Shown here piece after piece: positions 60,930 through 64,000 of a stretch of 64,000 nt of DNA. Below the pieces are notes generated by a model that saw only the letters and a program-made list of their open reading frames with translations, did no database searches and was not told the DNA's origin. This stretch comes from Paracentrotus lividus (lineage: Eukaryota; Echinodermata; Echinoidea; Camarodonta; Echinidae). Each line of letters opens with the position of its first letter. Positions within the stretch are counted from its first letter, which is position 1. The stretch covers positions 17,625-81,624 of the forward strand of contig CALNVZ010000030.1 of assembly GCA_940671915.1 (NCBI GenBank), in the 5' to 3' direction. The position numbers were made by a program, and so were the translations under genes.

Positions 60930-62380
60930 ATTAATCGTGTCCATGCTGTCGCACGAAATAGTAAGGGTAGGAGACGAGAAGTGCAAACGCTGCATTTGCA
61001 CGCTTCTCTATGAAGCGTCAGGAAGCGTGCGTCCTATCGTACGAAGTAGATTCAGATGACGTCATCGGGCATCATTTATGTACACACATTCTAAAAATTT
61101 CGTAAACTAGGTGGTATAGGTGGTTTAGAATTGATTAATGGCTTGCGAGTTTTATGTCGTAAAGCTAATTTATCTATTTCCTTCCGTAAACTTGAAGTTA
61201 GGAAGGTGTTAAAACTTTGTTTAATAATGAGGTGCATTATAGAATGTCCACAACAGATTAGATTAATTGCATGTTATCATCAAAAACTCCCTCCACACGA
61301 TTGAAGTGTTAGTTGACCTGACATTTGAGGACAAGGAAACTGAACGGCAAAACCCAACAATAAACTAATAGTTTGCATTGGCAAGCCTCACTTGTCATTA
61401 CACCTGGGAAAACGGATATAGGAACTAGTTTCGATACTACATTGAGAATGCGTTTGAAAGATTGGTAGGCTATTTTGTAGTGTTTTTTTTGCAGCCAGGA
61501 GCGTCTTCAGAGACGTCTCCGAGCATTTCCCACCTGACCCTTAAGGCGCGGCGATTTGTCACGTCACGACGGGATGGCGGAATATAATGCCATTTGGGGG
61601 GGGGGGACAGAAACACCCAAAAGTTGAAAACATAATACACTCAAAATTTGCATACTGGCACACTTAGCAGAACTAATGAAAATTGATTGCCTACAGAGCG
61701 CGAAGCGCGAGCGGAAATTTTGCCTTTATAATAACATTTAGCAGCTATGTTTGACATACATTTTACCTCTTTATTGCTTCACAAGCTAATTTCACTACAT
61801 AAAAATTGTTCATTTTCTAAATCGATAGGGCGACGATCCCCCTTAAAAATCGAGGTGAGGGGGTGACACGTCCACCCCCGTCTATCCCCGATCGCCTGTC
61901 GAATGCTCGCGACAGAAAAAAAGTATTTATATCGAGACGTCCTGAGTATCCGAGTCGACGGGGGACAAGTGAAGATACCACTTTATGGTGGTATTCTCAA
62001 GGTATTTCCATGAGACTGATTGAGACTGATTTGGGACGGGTTTGATACGGTTTTGGTTATTTTTGTCGGGGAAAAGATCTAAAAGTGGTCGCACACGTAC
62101 TCATGAATCTCCGCGACATCTCATGAGTCGAGGGAATTAGAACATGCTCACGAATATGTGTGGTTTTTTTTTTCTGTCGTGGAGACGTCTCTATGATACA
62201 TAAAACAATTTATCGGAGACGTCTCGAGTGTTCGGAGTTCTCAGAGAACATCTCCGCGACGTCAGGATACCACCTATACAGTCCATAATTTCTACAAGAG
62301 GAGAAAAACACCAGTTATTCATTTTCAAGCTTGAGAATGTAAACTAAATGTTTTCTTTAAGACTACGAATTTTTAATCGG
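60930..62380 (+). repeat. Module X (third copy)
   Basis: Same blocks as 44,420-45,890. Its first ~35 bp are replaced by a segment (60,900-60,945, ACATAACATTATGCC...ATCGTGTCCATGC) that matches 63,565-63,610 instead, so two copies appear mixed at this joint. Confidence 0.7.
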
Positions 62381-62519
62381 ACTTACATAAAATAGGCCCA
62401 CTCGATTTCCTTTTTTGCATATATTAGTGTGTTGCTAGGTAGGACAAGAAACGTGTTGTCAGTGATAGCAACAACTAGTTTATTGCAAATTGATTTCAAA
62501 AATACTAAACGAGTAGATT

Positions 62520-63200
62520 CATTCAGCAATTGGTTCCGCCTGAATCTGAAACCTTGTCCGTTGTCATTGCTGCTATGACAGCCATAACCTGGAACCGCTA
62601 ACTTCTCAAAGAAAAGCATAATCGCCCCATGCTTATAAATACCTGTTAAGCATGGATACATTTTTCATCACAATAAAAGAATTTGCCCGCTCCATTTTTC
62701 AAGAATAGCGAGCATACATACATACAACATGTACAAAAAAAAAATACACACAAAAAAATTAGGGAAACAATTCCAACCCATTCTTTCAAAGGTCCATATT
62801 ATTTATAATTTATTGATAGATGTAGGATTTCCGATGGCCTGAGCGTGGATATTGTAAAATGAACATTGACGTTTTTTTTTTGTTATGGGTAGCTCTGTAA
62901 AGAGTTGAATATTTAAATAGTGGAAAATTTACATTTTTACCCCTTTCCATTATTACAACTTTTGCCCCTCCCAAATAAATGAAATATAAAAATAAGGTGG
63001 AAAAACAACATACAAAATAGTAATAAGGAAAACATACTGATGCCATGCACCTAACGTGAGACTTTACGCATGGCATCGTTAGCGTGATATCGAATCAAAT
63101 TCAACGTTATCATTGCTTGGGCCAAAATGGACACTTCACATTTGTGAGAAGAAAAAATTCGTCCCTAAGGCCGCTATTTATGACGATTAATTCAAAAGAA
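62520..63200 (+). repeat. Shared GGTTCCGC module (third copy)
   Basis: Matches 5,505-6,170 without the GGGGAGACCGGGG insertions that lie upstream of it in copies A and B (62,415 and 62,510 are the unoccupied sites). Confidence 0.7.
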
Positions 63201-63227
63201 TAAAACTTCCCTTCCACCTCGGCCTGG

Positions 63228-63590
63228 TTAATGTCCATCCCAGGCACTAATTGTTAGAATGAATAGACGTATATTAAGAATGACGATGACAAGCGACACA
63301 TGCACAACACATCGGGCAGTCAAAGGATATTAAAAGGCGAGCTAAAACAAACAAATCATTGTGTGCGTCATTGATTTCCAATGGATTTCCGGTTTATGTT
63401 GGCATTTCAAGTGCACGAGAAACGTCAGCTGTACGAAGTTGTACACGTTTGGGAGGTTTTTTTCGTGCTGGGAGTTTTTTCTCGTGCGGTGCTATTGTTC
63501 GATTCTATTGTCAATTGCCGTACAACTCTAAACCACGTAACAGAATACGGGCCATAGTGTTCTAAAGACATAACAATATATGGGCAAAGG
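63228..63590 (+). repeat. Second module Y end fragment
   Basis: It matches 60,575-60,895: CCAGGCACTAATTGTTAG, ATCATTGTGTGCGTCATT, TTTTTTTCGTGCTGGGAG and CGTAACAGAATACGGGCCATAG. It is then followed by AACATAAC...ATCGTGTTCCATGCATG, which seems to be the true flank of the module Y end. Confidence 0.65.
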
Positions 63591-64000
63591 ATATAATCGT
63601 GTTCCATGCATGTCTGTAAAAGATATGTAATAGTTTGCATGAGCACGGGGAGATGTTCATCAAAGTAAGGCCATACTTCCTTCATTCTCACCCAAGAACT
63701 CTGGGCATGCCAACCAGCAGCTGGATTGGTATAGCGTGAGTGAATTCTGTGTGTACAGTCTGTGTATGGGAATCGCATATGCTTTGCACACAAACCGCTG
63801 TATGCTTGCATTGTGCCTATCCTATCGATTGTGGCACTGTCAATGGATATATTTACACAGTTTTGTTGCTAAATTCAGGTGTTAGAGTGGATTTTATATC
63901 GAATCCTTTTGTACACAGAGGTTAATTGAGGTATTCATTCATATTATTCTGCTCTGGAAGCAAAACAAAAAATCTATTCTCCCAATACTATACATGGCCT
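63591..64000. other. Unrecognised sequence at window end
   Basis: No repeat partner in the window beyond about 63,615. A minus-strand frame (63,811-63,600) reads WVRMKEVWPYFDEHLPVLMQ in its middle, which looks protein-like, but I do not recognise it and its downstream part runs into repeat. It could be a transposase or host exon fragment. Confidence 0.25.

Overview
The window looks like nuclear DNA from a metazoan, most likely a marine invertebrate. It is AT-rich and packed with mobile-element debris: a Penelope-like element, a LINE, a Ty3/gypsy remnant, a Crypton-type tyrosine recombinase, a piggyBac-like element and several MITE-like families. The abundant 'taggcct' and 'agatct' words and GCGC/GTGCGC clusters would suit an echinoderm or similar deuterostome, but I cannot prove the taxon. 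I see no intact host gene. One short possible exon at about 17.6 kb is the only non-TE coding candidate. All recognisable proteins are frameshifted mobile-element proteins.

The large-scale architecture is dominated by copies of itself, and at least part of this is an assembly artefact. (1) Bases 1-12,460 and 18,066-29,947 are the same ~12-kb sequence in direct orientation, differing mainly by single-base indels. They are separated by unrelated sequence (12,957-18,065). (2) Bases 32,941-46,107 and 46,192-59,184 form a ~26-kb inverted repeat. Its centre (46,108-46,191) is a recognisable PacBio SMRTbell hairpin-adapter sequence with a poly-T-inflated loop, and its right end (59,190-59,200) abuts a second adapter-like scrap. 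The palindrome is therefore best read as an unsplit SMRTbell read, not biology. (3) From 59,201 a third, forward copy of the 42,700-46,100 region begins and then runs into the continuation otherwise seen at 5.6-6.2 kb. Three gaps of exactly 25 N and indel-type copy differences fit raw-long-read gap filling.

Region by region: 1-12,460 holds a tRNA-like scrap, a GAGACGTCTC-rich repeat (module X), two opposed copies of an element with GGGGAGACCGGGG termini (the second carrying a nested tandem repeat), a 190-bp tandem repeat, a very noisy Penelope-like element and an AT-rich tail. 12,486-18,065 holds an orphan repeat scrap, a degenerate LINE (minus), a tRNA-derived SINE-like sequence and unrecognised sequence with one possible exon. 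18,066-29,947 repeats the first block more cleanly. 29,799-32,343 holds a 971-bp MITE, a 98-bp poly-A, a Ty3/gypsy pol remnant and a small MITE. 32,344-59,184 (the palindrome and its left shoulder) holds, twice in mirror image, a TGTCCGGACA-ended element, a TIR-bounded element carrying a Crypton-type recombinase, the same MITE now interrupted by a piggyBac-like insertion, a 71-bp tandem array of ATGACGTCA sites, an A-rich module Y and module X. 59,201-64,000 is a third pass of the last four, ending in sequence I do not recognise.

No genes act together here as a host pathway. The biological content is nested transposition, with empty and filled insertion sites visible side by side for three families, which makes their ends and target duplications readable directly.
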